Origin: Rhodamnia argentea
Taxonomy: Eukaryota > Streptophyta > Magnoliopsida > Myrtales > Myrtaceae
Length of the DNA: 64,000 nt
Reading direction: 5' to 3'
Assembly (NCBI RefSeq): GCF_020921035.1
Contig: NC_063150.1
Coordinates: 2,170,001-2,234,000 of the forward strand
The position numbers and the translations under genes are program-made. Positions 26,370 through 37,490 of the stretch are shown here, piece by piece (within the stretch, counting starts at the first letter, position 1; each line of letters starts with the position of its first letter). The notes under the pieces were generated by a model that saw nothing but the letters and a program-made list of their open reading frames with translations, was not told the origin of the DNA and made no database searches.

Positions 26370-26735
26370 GGGAGAATAATTAGCATCATCAGAGTCTAAG
26401 CTATCCGGACCATCCCTTTCTCTCTTATAGGCATGCAAAAGACGTTCTTCTTCATACTTGTCTATTTTCGCATCCAGTTCGGGATCTGGCTAGATACCCC
26501 AATAATTGGAAGTAGACAAAATATCTTGAGAGCTGGATAGACTATCCTGGGTGCTTGATGGAATATCCTAAGAGTTGAAGGCATATGGGTCTTGATAGAG
26601 TAGTCCTCCCCATAGATCTTGAGAATCCATATCCATTGAAGAGTTCGGCCGATATTGATGAAAAATTGCAAAGCTTCTTGGGTGCTTTCTTGCATATGAA
26701 CTTGATCCCATGAAACATATGTTACATCTTATGGC
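26370..26735 (-). pseudogene. Coding-like relic on the minus strand, possibly from the same pararetrovirus
   Basis: Read on the minus strand, 26735-26370 gives a coherent hydrophilic frame ending in an acidic stretch (short marker DKYEEERLLHAYKRERDG) and a TAA stop, with two in-frame stops inside. Other frames here are much poorer. It lies next to the movement-protein relic but in the opposite direction, so an inverted second fragment is possible. I do not recognise the protein. Confidence 0.35.
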
Positions 26736-26741
26736 TATAAC

Positions 26742-27090
26742 CAGGGGTGTCAAAAAAGCCCACACTAGAAGGGTTGGCCCGACCACGAAAATTCACTTAA
26801 TTTTCGAGCCTTTTTGGGTCGGGTTTGGTACTCGGGCCGGGCCCGACTGCCGCCTGACTTTTTTTAACATCAATGTTTTCTTTTTAATTTAATTTTTAAT
26901 TTTTATATTCTTTCATTTGATGGGTTTGTTAATTAATTTTGATTCCAAAAGAAGAAAAAAAGAATCAAACTAGAATCGGCTTTGACCGGACCCAACCTGG
27001 CCCGGCCTGGGTCGGGTCGAGTCGAGCTCGGTGCTGTTACATTTCGGGCTAGCTCGGGCCAGGCCGAGATCCGGCCCGTTGACACCCCTA
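26742..27090. mobile_element. hAT-type MITE with 8-bp target-site duplication
   Basis: Termini CAGGGGTGTCAA (26742-26753) and TTGACACCCCTA (27079-27090) are near-perfect inverted repeats. They are flanked by GCTATAAC (26734-26741) and GTTATAAC (27091-27098), a 7/8 match of hAT-size duplication. The interior has GC-rich inverted segments built of GGGTCGG and GGGCCGGG words around an AT-rich centre. At 349 bp it is non-coding. It separates the coding-like relics at 26370-26735 and 27100-27615. Confidence 0.88.
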
Positions 27091-27099
27091 GTTATAACT

Positions 27100-27615
27100 C
27101 TAGGGGAATAGTGCGATTCTCTTGGCACAAGATCCTATGGAGATTCCAATATTCACAAAGATTTGATGAGAAGAACTTGGTAAGGTTTTGTGAATACGAG
27201 CAAATTGATGACTGGGTTGGGGTTTATATGTGGTTGTACCAACATCTGTTGCCTCATTTCTTACATTTCCTGTGTTGGTGATAAATACCCATGGTCTATG
27301 AAAAAGTATGATTGTATGTCTCTCTAGTTCTGGTTTTCCTTGACGCCGATGTAATCCGAACAATTCTCTCCAAGGGTAAAGAGGTTGAAACCAAAGTAAC
27401 ATGTCAATCATGTGTTTCTGGTTAGTGTTGTCTCCCAAGAGGGCTTTGGACAAGGTTATAACGATCTTATCTATGGGAAACTCGATCGCTACTACGTACA
27501 AGTTAAACATGGACCAAAACATCCATTTGAGTTCTTCAAGAAAATCAAAGTATGGAGTCCATTTCAAAGGCTGAATGAATGGACAAGTCGAGTGAAGGCC
27601 ATTGGGTCTTAACAT
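27100..27615 (-). pseudogene. Open minus-strand frame of about 170 codons, unidentified
   Basis: An uninterrupted frame runs from 27615 to 27100 on the minus strand with a plausible mixed composition (short marker KWTPYFDFLEELKWMFWSM). It has no signal peptide, and I recognise no family. Because it and the relic at 26735-26370 flank the hAT MITE and share strand, they may be one older reading frame split by the insertion. A pararetroviral or retroelement origin is possible but not shown. Confidence 0.3.
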
Positions 27616-28807
27616 TAAACCACCATAATCTTTAAAGATTTGGTAATGATAATGCCAAAACTGGGTTTTGAGATTCTAATCAAGTTGATTGACTCAAATT
27701 AGATCTGGAACATCTGGAGGGTACTTGTGGGAATTCCATTGGTTTTCTCTCGGGTCAACAACATGGAAGTTGTCTCGCATGGGTTCTTTTTTGACAAACA
27801 TGTTGATTGAGGAAACCGGTACGAGCTGTTAATTGTAGTGGAATTCTACGTTGGACGTAGCCCTAGTTTAAGTGTGAATCGGGATAAAACCTTGTGTTTT
27901 AATATCTCTTTCTCGCTTTTATGCTTATTTCGTTGTTATTATGGGCATGTTTTAACATTTAACCCACTTAGGACTTCCTTGCATAAACAGAGATGCATCA
28001 CCACCGATCTTGGCCGGCAAGCAACCGAAGCACTTGTTGTCCAGCCTTGCTCACCCGTCTTCCCCTTACTCAGCTCTGATCTAAGTAAAGCCATCTCCAT
28101 CTCTTTGTCTTCGTTTTTTTCCTTGTCTCGGTCTTCATCGTCTCCCTCTAGCCTCGACCGTGGATCCTCCCTGCCTTCTGCTTCAATGCCGTGCCTCTGC
28201 GACCTCGATTTGAGGCCAACCAAAGTGCTTGACCAACGAACGAGCTCGATTCATGGTCACCGGAGCCCAAAATAGGTTTGAGGTGCTTCGGTAGCCTCTG
28301 CGACCTTCCTTCATCTTCTTTTTTTTTTTAGTTGCAATTGATTTCTGCTTAACTTACAATCACAACAAAGGGAAGATTACAATGAATTCCAACAGATCAG
28401 GCGGCATATTAGCAAATATTTCGAAACAAAGGGGGTAAATTTGTAACTGTCCAACAAAGGCCAAAACTTGAGAAGGTGATTAGAATTCTGGGCCCTGTTC
28501 AGCATCTCCATACAGACCAGATGATATACCTCATCGTATATATACTGTTTATCTACTTCGACTACTTCATTTACACACCAAAGAGACGAAAGTTTTTTTT
28601 TTTTGGTAAGGACCAAAGAGACAAAAGTTGAACACTACATTTTGCTAAACAATGAATCATACAAATCCTCTCACTTCCGATCCGCCTCGGTCGCGATTGA
28701 GCCTCTTCCAATCGATCGCCGAGGACCCCATCCGAGAAATGCCCGTTCTTTCCGGTAATGTACAAGTAACTAAGTTTCAAATCCTTTCCTTTTCCTTCCT
28801 ATTGCGA
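27616..28807. other. Intergenic region, including the 3' side of the CSLD gene
   Basis: No recognisable gene. Open frames around 27838-28275 have low-complexity Ser/Pro- or Glu/Lys-rich translations on opposite strands, typical of chance frames. The last several hundred bases before 28808 should contain the 3' untranslated region of the minus-strand CSLD gene. Confidence 0.4.
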
Positions 28808-31800
28808 CTAGATTTGTATATTACCACCAGAAGCAGTTGGTGAATTATCAGGAGGGTTGATTGAGATCCAGAGCAGGGAGACTGTGATTGAGACCAGGCC
28901 TGACCAGACATAGACAATGGTCGGGACTCGCCCTCTCCTGCCCATCAGCCCCTTGGCGAATGGATACATGTGAGCCAACACCCAGAAGCTGAAGAACACC
29001 CCTCCTAGGAGCTTGCTCCACTGCGGGATCTCGCTGTAGACCGTTCTCGAGAACCCGATCACAACCGACACGATATTGACCACCATGATGGTCAGGGGCA
29101 TGATGAAGAGGCTTGTCCACTTGACGACGTAGAGGTCGGCATAGATGTCGTCCTCATCCTCGGCGGTGGATTTGCTTGTCAACGTGAAGGAGATCTCGAT
29201 GCCGGCTACCACCTTGAGCAGGCCCTGGAGGACGGCGGCAAGGTGGGCGCTCGTGCCACCTATTACCCAGAACTGCTCATTCCGCCACCATTCCTCCAGG
29301 CCCACCCCAGACCACTTCACTTCGAGGAGGGAGATGAGGCAGAGTGTGATTGTGATGATGAGCAGATATGAGAGGAAAGAGATATTGAGGCTTTGGACAA
29401 TGAATTGGCCCGAGAAGAGGGAAAGCGCGGGGAGGAAGCAATAGACCGAGAGGAAGACCGAGGTGAATGGGTATATGCCGACGTTTAGGTACGCAATGCG
29501 TTGCAGGAACTTGAGGCGGCGGCTCCCGAGCAAAGCATTGTTCCGAGAGAAGAAGATCTCTACGGATCCTGTGGCCCATCGGAGCACCTGGTGGAGGCGG
29601 TCCGTGAGGTTGATCGGTGCAGAGCCACGGAACGCGTCGCGCTTTGTGATGCAATACACGGACCGCCACCCGCGGTTGTGCATACGATATCCAGTGACCA
29701 CGTCTTCCGTCACCGACCCGTAAATCCATCCTATCCTCGAACCCCATTCAGTCTTGTCTTCATACCTGTTAAAGCAAAAAGAGCAAGGTTACTACAAGAG
29801 GCAGATGACAGTAACAGTTTCTTAAAAAGTCAATTGGAATTGAGTCTTGACTTAAATACAGTTATTGCCTAGTTTCAGATTATTGGAAAGCTTATCACAT
29901 TATTGCAATGACGAACCAATATTGAAAGCAACTACCAGCAGGAGATGACAGCCACTGCCTCAGCAACTGTAGGCGCGTCCAATGGCGGGCGAGGAAGGAG
30001 AAGGGCTCCAGGAGGCCTGCCGTTCTTTATCGAGATATGATCAGCGAGCGGTCGCCCCTGAAACTCCGCAATGGGAATCGATTCGGTGAGCATGGATGAG
30101 TTTCCAAATTTCTTCGGCAAACTTAAGTCGGGGTGCGACGTCAGGGGCTGCGTGTCGGAGTCCTCATCCTCACTTTGCATCTGAACATTCTGAGCCGGAG
30201 TCTTGATTTGTCCAAAGAGACCTTCATATTCGTTTGCTCTAGGAGGTAGAAACCCATAAAGTGCAAATCGCCGGAACATACAACCGGTTCCCACGTATAC
30301 TGGCCCTTGGAGACCATCGAGCGCTCGCATATTACCTGTCACGGTCAAGATCAAAGATAAAACTTCACATGTAGATCTGCAGCAATGCTCATAGTTCGGT
30401 ATGTCACTGGATTAAGTGATTCTGTCAACCCCACAAGACTGACATTACCATCAAAGAAGACGGTGTTGTGATTCGCATATCGATCCGATGGATCGATCCC
30501 TTCGAATCTCTGTGGAAACTGAATGTAGCAAATCCGATCTCCACCACGGTCCATCATGAAACACATGCCCTCCTTTATAGCTTTCGAATTGTAAATATAG
30601 TGGTCGCAATCCAAATTGAGTATGAAGGGTCCGTTGGATAGGATCGCGGAGGCTCTAACCAAGGCGTTCATGGCTCCAGCCTTCTTGTTGTGGTCGTACC
30701 CAGGTCTTTTCTCCCTCGACACATATGCAAACATTGGCAACCGAATGTCGATACCTGAGAAATCCAATTTCTTCTCGTCCGGATGGCCCAACACAGGTTC
30801 GTTCTCAGGGACCTTACTCATTATCTACATTGTGGGCAAGAAGAGAAATGGGAATTGTGTTCAGTGCTGAATCGAAATGCTCAGTGATTTGATAATTAGA
30901 TCGTTACCTGCAATATCCCAGCATGGTCTCCTTTAGTGTGATCGGTGCCCGGATTGAACCATGTCCCTGGCCAATGAGTCCCGTCGGCCATCCAGGTAGC
31001 CTTGGTGACCTTGATCGGTTCCTCCGGCAAGACTCCTCCATTCTTTTCCCGGGCTAGCTGCTTCGCTTTTTTTTCTTCTCTCGAATTGTACGAATCGCAG
31101 CGTCTTCGTATCACCTCGGGAAGGCCATTGATTCTGACCTTAAATTCATCATACTCCCTCTTGATCCAACGGCGGTCTTTTACGAAATCGGACCGCTTCT
31201 TGTTTTTCGTGGGGTCGGATTTCAAACTGAAGTAACTTTCTGGATTTCTAGGCTCGATGTTGTGCTTTCTGCAAAAGGGCACCCATACCTGTTGCATTGG
31301 GAAAAAATGGGGGACACAATGTTCTGTAACTTTGTCTTACTTCATTGAATGGATTTGAGCACTGTCGAAATAGTTTATCCAAGTAGAGAAGTACCTGAGC
31401 GAAGTTGATGGCTTCAGCCATTGCCTCGAAGGTGAGAATCGCCCCACCGTCATCTGAAATGTAGCATGAAAGCTTCTCGACGGGATAATCAACTGCGAGA
31501 ATGGAGAGGATCGTGTTGGCGGTGACAAGAGGCGGTTCTTTTTCTGGGTCGGCTGTTGAAACCATCACGTCGACGCCGGGCAAGTCCGACCGGCCATGGG
31601 GATTGGACGGGGAAGGCCTATCGAACTTATCGGTGAGGGCCGCGAGATCGGTCGCTCGGTTTATGGGATTGAACTTCGGCAATATGTCCAACAGCCATGA
31701 GAAGGCGAACCAAAGCTCGCAGACGATGGACATGCCCCATAGCCACATCGCGTCTTGATTCGGATTCGCGACTCTCCAGTAAAGAAACAGCGACAATGCC

Positions 31801-32796
31801 ACCATCCGCAGCACTATCAGTAGCCTGTTTCCAAACACAGAAAATGGCACAACTCATATTGCATGATCTTCATCTTGATCAACTCTAGCCGAGACATCCA
31901 GGAATATCCAGAAATGCATTAGGGGGAAGATCAGATGTACCGTGCTACGGAAAGTGGGGATCTTTTTCTATGTTAGCTATCGGGAATGGGCTCTAACTAG
32001 TAGTCGAAAGTGTATATCATGATTTTTCTGCCTATCAGTAAAATAATATGGTGTCGCGACTCATGTTGCTTGCTAGTATGCTTCTGTTGAGATCTCTTCA
32101 GGACTAACGAAGCGACATTTCTAGAGCTACCTATGATGTTTCAAAATATGAGTTCATGTCTGAGAGTTTCAGTAAGCATATGAACCTGTAAGGGCTAAGA
32201 ACGCCTGGTGGAACCTTGACCTTCCTGGTGAGAGGCTTCCAAGGTTTGTCCATGAAGTCCTCCATGCTCATCCCACCATCATACTCATCCTCCAGGTCCT
32301 CTTGCCAGTATGCATTCCCAATTCCATACTTCCCTTTGCTTTCAAACAGCCACCGCGTGTGGTCGAAGTCCGAGGTCTGGCTCCTCAGGAGCATTGACTT
32401 GTTGTTCGACTTCATCAGGGACAGCCCGCGGTCAATTTTCGCCCCGCCGCTCCCCCCGCCCCCGCCGCCCCCGTCTCCCGGCCGCTGAGTGTCGGAGCCG
32501 AACCGGGTCGATTTGTACCCCCTCGAGGTGTCCCTTTTGGAGTCCGCGGACGTGCTCGGCCCCGTCGACTCCGCCATCGGCTGGTTGTCCGGCGTGGGCG
32601 GCATGAGCACCGTGTAGTTGATGTAATCGTTCTGGCCCGAGAACTCGCCGGACATGTCCAGCTCGTCGTCCCGGGACAGGCTGACGATGCGACCGCTGGA
32701 CGTCCGTCTCGAGAACTTGACCGCCTGGGGCGGTCGGCCCGCGGCCGGTGACGATATGGAGGACGATCTTTTCGTGGGACTTGTCGGGGTTGCCAT
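28808..32796 (-). CDS. CSLD1: Cellulose synthase-like protein D, CSLD1-type
   Basis: Six exons on the minus strand join in frame: 32796-32186, 31824-31395, 31288-30908, 30824-30449, 30335-29936 and 29765-28808, all with GT-AG introns, encoding 1051 aa, near the usual CSLD length. The N-terminus has the CSLD leader ([15 protein letters not shown], then [17 protein letters not shown]) and a Gly run near residue 110. Two N-terminal membrane segments precede the glycosyltransferase-2 core: DDG at 328-330, DCD at 546-548, TED at 752-754 and QVLRW at 792-796. A cluster of C-terminal membrane helices follows. CSLDs are membrane beta-glucan synthases of tip-growing and dividing cells. The N-terminus is closer to the pollen CSLD1/CSLD4 branch than to CSLD2/3/5, suggesting pollen-tube wall synthesis; that is inferred by resemblance. 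No lesion is seen. Confidence 0.95.
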
Positions 32797-33112
32797 CGTC
32801 TGGTTCGCCTCGCCTTTGTTTATTCAATCTTCATCGGTGTGAATGCAAGCCATCTGTGGGATTTCATGGGGATTGTAAGGAGCAATACAAAGTCCTGGGT
32901 CATGAAAGTTGTTTCAGTTGCTAAAAGAATTGTGTTGAATGGATGGAAAGGAAGAGTGAGAAGGCCAAGTTTGTTTCCCAATTTAGTGGCTTGCATCTTG
33001 TTACTATACTTAGGTTCCTTTAAGAGAAGTTTTCTACCTGATTTCAAGGTTGGCCTCTCTTTTACATTGCCATCATCAACCTCCCTTAAGATTACACTTT
33101 TAAGTGCTCCAA

Positions 33113-34064
33113 TCATCTCCCGTTTTCGCTGCAGGGCCACCCCATCTCGAACTTTAACCATCCGCTGCCTCGCTTGAGGACTGCTCGGGGCTCAATCGGC
33201 GCTTGAGCTCGCTCATAGTGTCGGGTGGCGTCGAGCAGGTCGGAGGCAGTGCCAGTAATCCTGGGCCGATCGGCGTTAGTAATGGCGATATAACTCAACC
33301 AGCACTGAAAGAGCTGAACCACTTGATCAAAACCCGTAGAAAGAAGAGTGATGGAAAAGTGCCGGGAGAAAGATAGTTCATAGAACATGGAGGGTATCCA
33401 TGTAGAAAGAGGGGTGAAAAATAAAAATTGATGGAACCCGCAGAGGAATTATGAAATGAGGTGAAAGGAATGCGGCAAAATTCTTTCTAAAGATTCCCTT
33501 GCTTCAAGAAAAATGAATAATTTGAATGATCACTAATATCGATTGAAATAATTGATCAATGAAGATTGTCAACGAAAATTTATGTCTAAAGGTTTTCAAA
33601 AACATTATGAAAATTGTCTGCCTTAGAGCCGACCGCACCATGTAGGGCGGCACCTGCGCACATCAGCAGTTTGCTGTTAAAATTGGCCGAGATAATTATA
33701 TTGACAAAATTGTAAAAAAGCTTTTGACTAGAATGGCCTCTTCGTAAGACTCGCACAAGCAGTTATTCGAATACACAACCGATCTGTACACCCCGTGTTC
33801 GAACCGAGCTTGACATGTTTCAATTGCTGTCGCCGGAGATCAGATGATCGCGGAGATGGAGATAGAGGGTCTTCTTCGGTGATATTTGCAGGTCGAGGAT
33901 TACTGTAGTCAAGTGGCAAGAAACTGAGCCCCCATACTTGATCTGAATCTGCAATTGATCTGAAGCGGGTTGAGGCCGATGATATCCTAACAAGCATCTT
34001 GTGCTGTTGTGAGAGAGATGATTATTGGGAGATGAAATCTCCGGGCAACCTTGAAAGTTGCCAT
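33113..34064 (-). pseudogene. F-box protein PP2-B pseudogene
   Basis: On the minus strand an F-box exon remnant (34064 to about 33780) keeps STRFRSIADSDQVWG but needs several frame changes and meets stops upstream of it. A second remnant at about 33330-33113 matches the start and middle of the PP2 domain (FDQVVQLFQCWL, then GWLKFEMGWPCSENG), again disrupted and lacking the C-terminus. The middle PP2 exon is missing. A MITE fragment (about 33495-33600) and a Mutator-MITE-like piece (about 33610-33740) lie between the exon remnants. It is a decayed relative of the gene at 45604-47157. Confidence 0.75.
33495..33605. mobile_element. Fragment of the same MITE family as in MPP-beta intron 2
   Basis: ATTGTCAACGAAAATTTATGTCTAAA at about 33564-33590 closely matches the interior of the MITE at 20245-20475. 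The flanking AAAAATGAATAATTTGAATGATCACTAATATCG is also similar. Termini are incomplete. Confidence 0.55.
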
Positions 34065-34379
34065 CTTTTGTGTCGCTCTTTGATTTTTCTTTTCCTTGCC
34101 ATGGCTGTCTTTAACTTAGAAAGTTCAATTGTTTATGCTTGCCAATAGAGCAAGAGGCAGCATTTGACAATGGAAATCCAGCTTGATCGCTCGAGATCGG
34201 TCACCATAATGATCTCTTAGTGAGCGCCTGTGGCTGATCACTGTCTTCATGACGGCGAAGATATGATTATTCTTGGGATTCAAGGTAATGATCGTCCGTT
34301 CAAACCACGTAAATCTGGTGTCCACAAACCTAGTGCTTACATTGCATTCACGGGTGAAAGAGTAACTGAATAAACATCG

Positions 34380-35640
34380 AATAAGAAGGTGGCGAAGCTG
34401 GTTTCGACGTCGATTGAGGAGAATTCGACTACTTGGAAGGAGAAGAAATGGGGGAATGTTCCTAGAATAGTTTTGGTGGTGACCAAGATTGATTTGTTGC
34501 CCAGTAGCATATCTCCCACCAGCTTCGAGCATTGGGTGAGGCAGAGAGCGAGAGAAAATGGGGTGATCAAAATCACAAGTTTGCATTTGGTGAGCGCAGT
34601 GAGGAATTGGGGGTTAAAGAATCTTGTAGATGATGTCATTGCTTTGGCTGGGGCTAGAGGGAATGTCTGGGCGATCGGCGTGCAAAATGCAGGGAAGAGC
34701 ACCTTGATTAATGCAATCGGGAAGCATGTAGAAGGGGGCGAAAGTTACCCACTTGACAGAGGCACCGGTGCCCGGTACCACGCTGGGAATAATTAGTGTC
34801 GAGGGGATTTTGCCGGGTAAGGCGAAGTTGCTTGATACGCCAGGGCTTTTGAATCCGCATCAGATCACGCCGAGGCTGATCAGGGAAGAGCAGAAGCTTG
34901 TTTATGTCAGTAAGTAGCTCAGGCCAAGGACTTACAGAACTAAGGTAAGCGTGCTTAGACAGGTAGTATTATGCGGCTCGTGCTAGATTTCATTCTCTGC
35001 AGTGAGAAGGAAACAAGTAGGATTATGTAGCTACTGCTAGATTTCATTCTCTCTGCAATGAGAAGGAAACATGCATCCATGTGAATGCGAACATATTCTC
35101 GCAGCAATCAACTAAGTGGTCAGGCAAGTGTCAACCCTCATTCTGGATAATGTTAGGTTGGGAATTCTTTTGAGCTTCTTTAAAGGGCTGGTTACTAAGG
35201 TCGATGTTTGCTACGTTGGAGAAGTCAGTGTAGCGTGATGAATCTACCCTTTTTCACCCATACGAATTTAATTTTTTTGTCAACTGGTTGAAGGTGCCGG
35301 TGGGATAATGCTTACCCTTGTCGTTGCCGATTGATTGAAGGTGCTTAGGATTTCTGCGCCATTGAATTAAACAAAGTAAGCAGAAACAATCCGCTTACTC
35401 GGGGCCGAGGCATGACACTCGATCAAGTTTGCGTCGTGCGTGTAAGCTTCACGCGTTCCTCTTTTGTCATGACAGGCAGGTCATTCGATTCATATTGCGG
35501 GGCTCATGAGGCTGGACATTGAAGAATCATCCGTGGATTCAGTTTAGGTTGCTGTATGGCCGTCTCCCTATCTCCCATTGCACATGGGGAAAACAGAAAA
35601 TGCGTGTATGATGGTGGAACGCCATTTAGGTCTTGCTGGC
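34380..35640 (+). pseudogene. BPG2-type (YqeH-family) circularly permuted GTPase, gene fragment
   Basis: From 34380 the plus strand encodes the centre of a plastid YqeH/BPG2-like GTPase. The G4 motif VTKIDLL precedes the P-loop NAGKSTLINAIG, the hallmark of circular permutation. Near 34750 the frame shifts by one; the other frame continues with VPGTTLGI and DTPGLLNP (G3) and ends at a stop (TAG) about 34916. A later exon fragment at about 35472-35640 (AGHSIHI, LMRLDIEESSVDS, then a stop, then LPLHMGKTENA) matches the next part of the family. An intron-like gap of about 0.5 kb is kept, so this is a duplicated gene piece and not a processed copy. N- and C-terminal parts are missing. BPG2 works in chloroplast ribosome maturation; this copy cannot. 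Confidence 0.85.
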
Positions 35641-36048
35641 CCGACTGCAAATTGAAAAATTGTCAGATGGTTTCAGAAGCAGAGCTCTTAGAGCCAGTTT
35701 AAACGTGTCCGGATTTGATTTGTTCGGACTATTATCGTCTTCTTCGTCTTTGCTTCCTTGTTTGAAACAAAAATCACACGAACGAGTTTAAGCCCATTTT
35801 AATCTGACCTCGCTTCATGTTCTTTGCATTTTGGCTAGATTGCTTCGAATTCTTCATCTCAGCCCATACATCTTCCGTTATCTCGTTATCATATTGCAGA
35901 GGCAATGTTGATTTTCGTCTTTGAGTGCACTGTTTGTTTTGGAAATATAATGAACTCAGAGTCTGTTTTCCTCTTGCCTACCTCGCATGCTAGTGTCAAG
36001 CTCATGTGGCAGCAGCAGCTCCAGTATTTTGGACGAGGGATCCTCTAC

Positions 36049-36161
36049 GCACCACGGCGCTCCCACGGATGCCCCGGTGTATCTCAACCATCGATGCATA
36101 TCTATGTTTGCATACATCAATGATCGAGAATTGGTTGAGATGCCAATGGGAGCGCCGTGCG
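36049..36161. other. Inverted repeat able to form an imperfect hairpin
   Basis: CACGGCGCTCCCA and ATCTCAACCA in the left arm (36053-36091) are complementary to TGGTTGAGAT and TGGGAGCGCCGTG in the right arm (36133-36159). An asymmetric bulge separates the paired blocks, and an inner ATCGATGCATA/CATCAATGAT region also pairs partly. It could be an inverted-repeat RNA or a MITE core. I do not recognise a known microRNA. Confidence 0.4.
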
Positions 36162-36278
36162 CGACCAGTCTATGAATAAGTCGAAGAGTCAGAGTGAAAA
36201 GAAAGCGAAACCAAGTGATCCTGAAAAGGCTGTTCCTGTTGAGTTATCATCATCGACCACCGATACCATCTCAAATGC

Positions 36279-36553
36279 TCACGGTAAGTTAGTGTAACAG
36301 CAAACTTTTTTGAAAGGTTTTGGAAGGACCAGCTGAGAATACTTTCTCGACCTGGGGTCTTCAAGCAGGGACATAGGCTCAAGCAGCCCAGCAAGACTCG
36401 GGTCGCCGGAGTTCAGTTGTGTCTTCTCACTCGAAGTGGCATTTGTGGTGAATAGAAGCGAATTTCGCAGAGAATTCAATGTCAGCGGAATAGAGGAATC
36501 CGCTGTTTCAACAGACGTATCGTGCCGCTTTAACTTGTTGGCTGAAGCAACCT
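36279..36553 (-). pseudogene. Coding-like exon of unknown family
   Basis: On the minus strand, after an acceptor-like CGGCAG (ending at 36554), a frame runs to a TGA at 36281-36279. It has a coding look: markers SANKLKRHDTSVETADSS and SLAGLLEPMSLLEDPRSRK. Sequence further upstream (about 36660-36570) also reads plausibly (SAFAARPDGADFGRSID). On the plus strand 36171-36283 is another hydrophilic frame followed by a strong donor (GTAAGTTAG), so strand is not fully settled. No start codon or full gene was found. Confidence 0.3.
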
Positions 36554-37079
36554 GCCGATAGAAAATCCATTCATGAAGTCAATGGCCAACTGCCGGTAAG
36601 ATCAATGCTTCGACCGAAGTCGGCACCGTCTGGTCGAGCAGCAAAGGCGCTCTTCTGATGCATCTGTTTCGTTTCGAGGACTTGTGTGACGGAAATTACA
36701 AGTACATATAGAAGGACAATCTTCTTGTTTCTTCAAAACGATAACCTTTTCGTTTCTTCTGCGCAAGCTTGGTTTTTAGGTGATTCGGTTTTGTTTGATT
36801 TGCCTGCCAATCCAAACGGATCAGGCAAAAAACAAGTTTGGTACTTTTCCTTATGTCGGACCGTGTAAAACAGGATTTGCCTGGAAAGTACCAAACACAT
36901 GAAATAATGAAAAGACTTCATTTAACATTTGAATTAAGACAATCAACGTCCGTGTCGTTGATTAAGCCCTTCTTGCCTAGACAAGATTGTAGCATCCCTT
37001 CAATCTGTTTTTAAAAAGAAAGTGTAATAGCCACTTGGACGGAACTGCATTACACTTCTAAGATTACGATCATAACAAA

Positions 37080-37490
37080 ATAATGGATAATAATGATACA
37101 AATGGTCTCCGACGTGTAATGTGATCCGTAAACTTTAAATTTATTCAATGCGGTCCATAAATTTTAACCTAATTCGCAATATTGTTCCTAAACTTTTTAA
37201 TCGTCTCAACGCGATTCCTGTGTTTTTTTGTACATTTTTAATTTAGTTCCCGGACTGTATGAAAATATTCAATGTTATCCATGAACTTGAATTGATGGAA
37301 TGGCAACATTGAACGGTTTCATACAATCGATGGATTAAATCGAACATATATCAAAAGTCCAAATATCATATTGAACAAATTAAAAGTTCAATGATAACAT
37401 TACACATTGGCTAAACTTCATGGGCCACATCAAACAAATTTAAAGTTCAGGAATCACATGGCACATTGGGCAAAATCTCAAAGACTACTT
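37080..37490. mobile_element. Inverted-repeat MITE of the GATCC-TGAACTTT family
   Basis: The left half (GTGATCCGTAAACTTTAAAT, TGCGGTCCATAAATTTTAACC) is complementary to the right half (GGCTAAACTTCATGGGCC, TTTAAAGTTCAGGAATCAC), so the element folds into a hairpin. Ends ACAAATGGTCTCCGA and the complement of AAAGACTACTTGTGTC are related. Other members are in block Y of the 1-7.7 kb array (about 600-920, 3340-3650, 6960-7270) and at about 54490-54890. Confidence 0.65.

Noticed and set aside
34337-34702. Minus-strand frame over the BPG2 fragment
   Set aside because: Antisense shadow of the conserved GTPase segment on the plus strand.
36133-36161. Right arm of the hairpin as a member of the miR482/2118 family
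   Set aside because: TGGGAGCGCC only loosely resembles that family's star strand and the pairing has a large bulge; no confident match.
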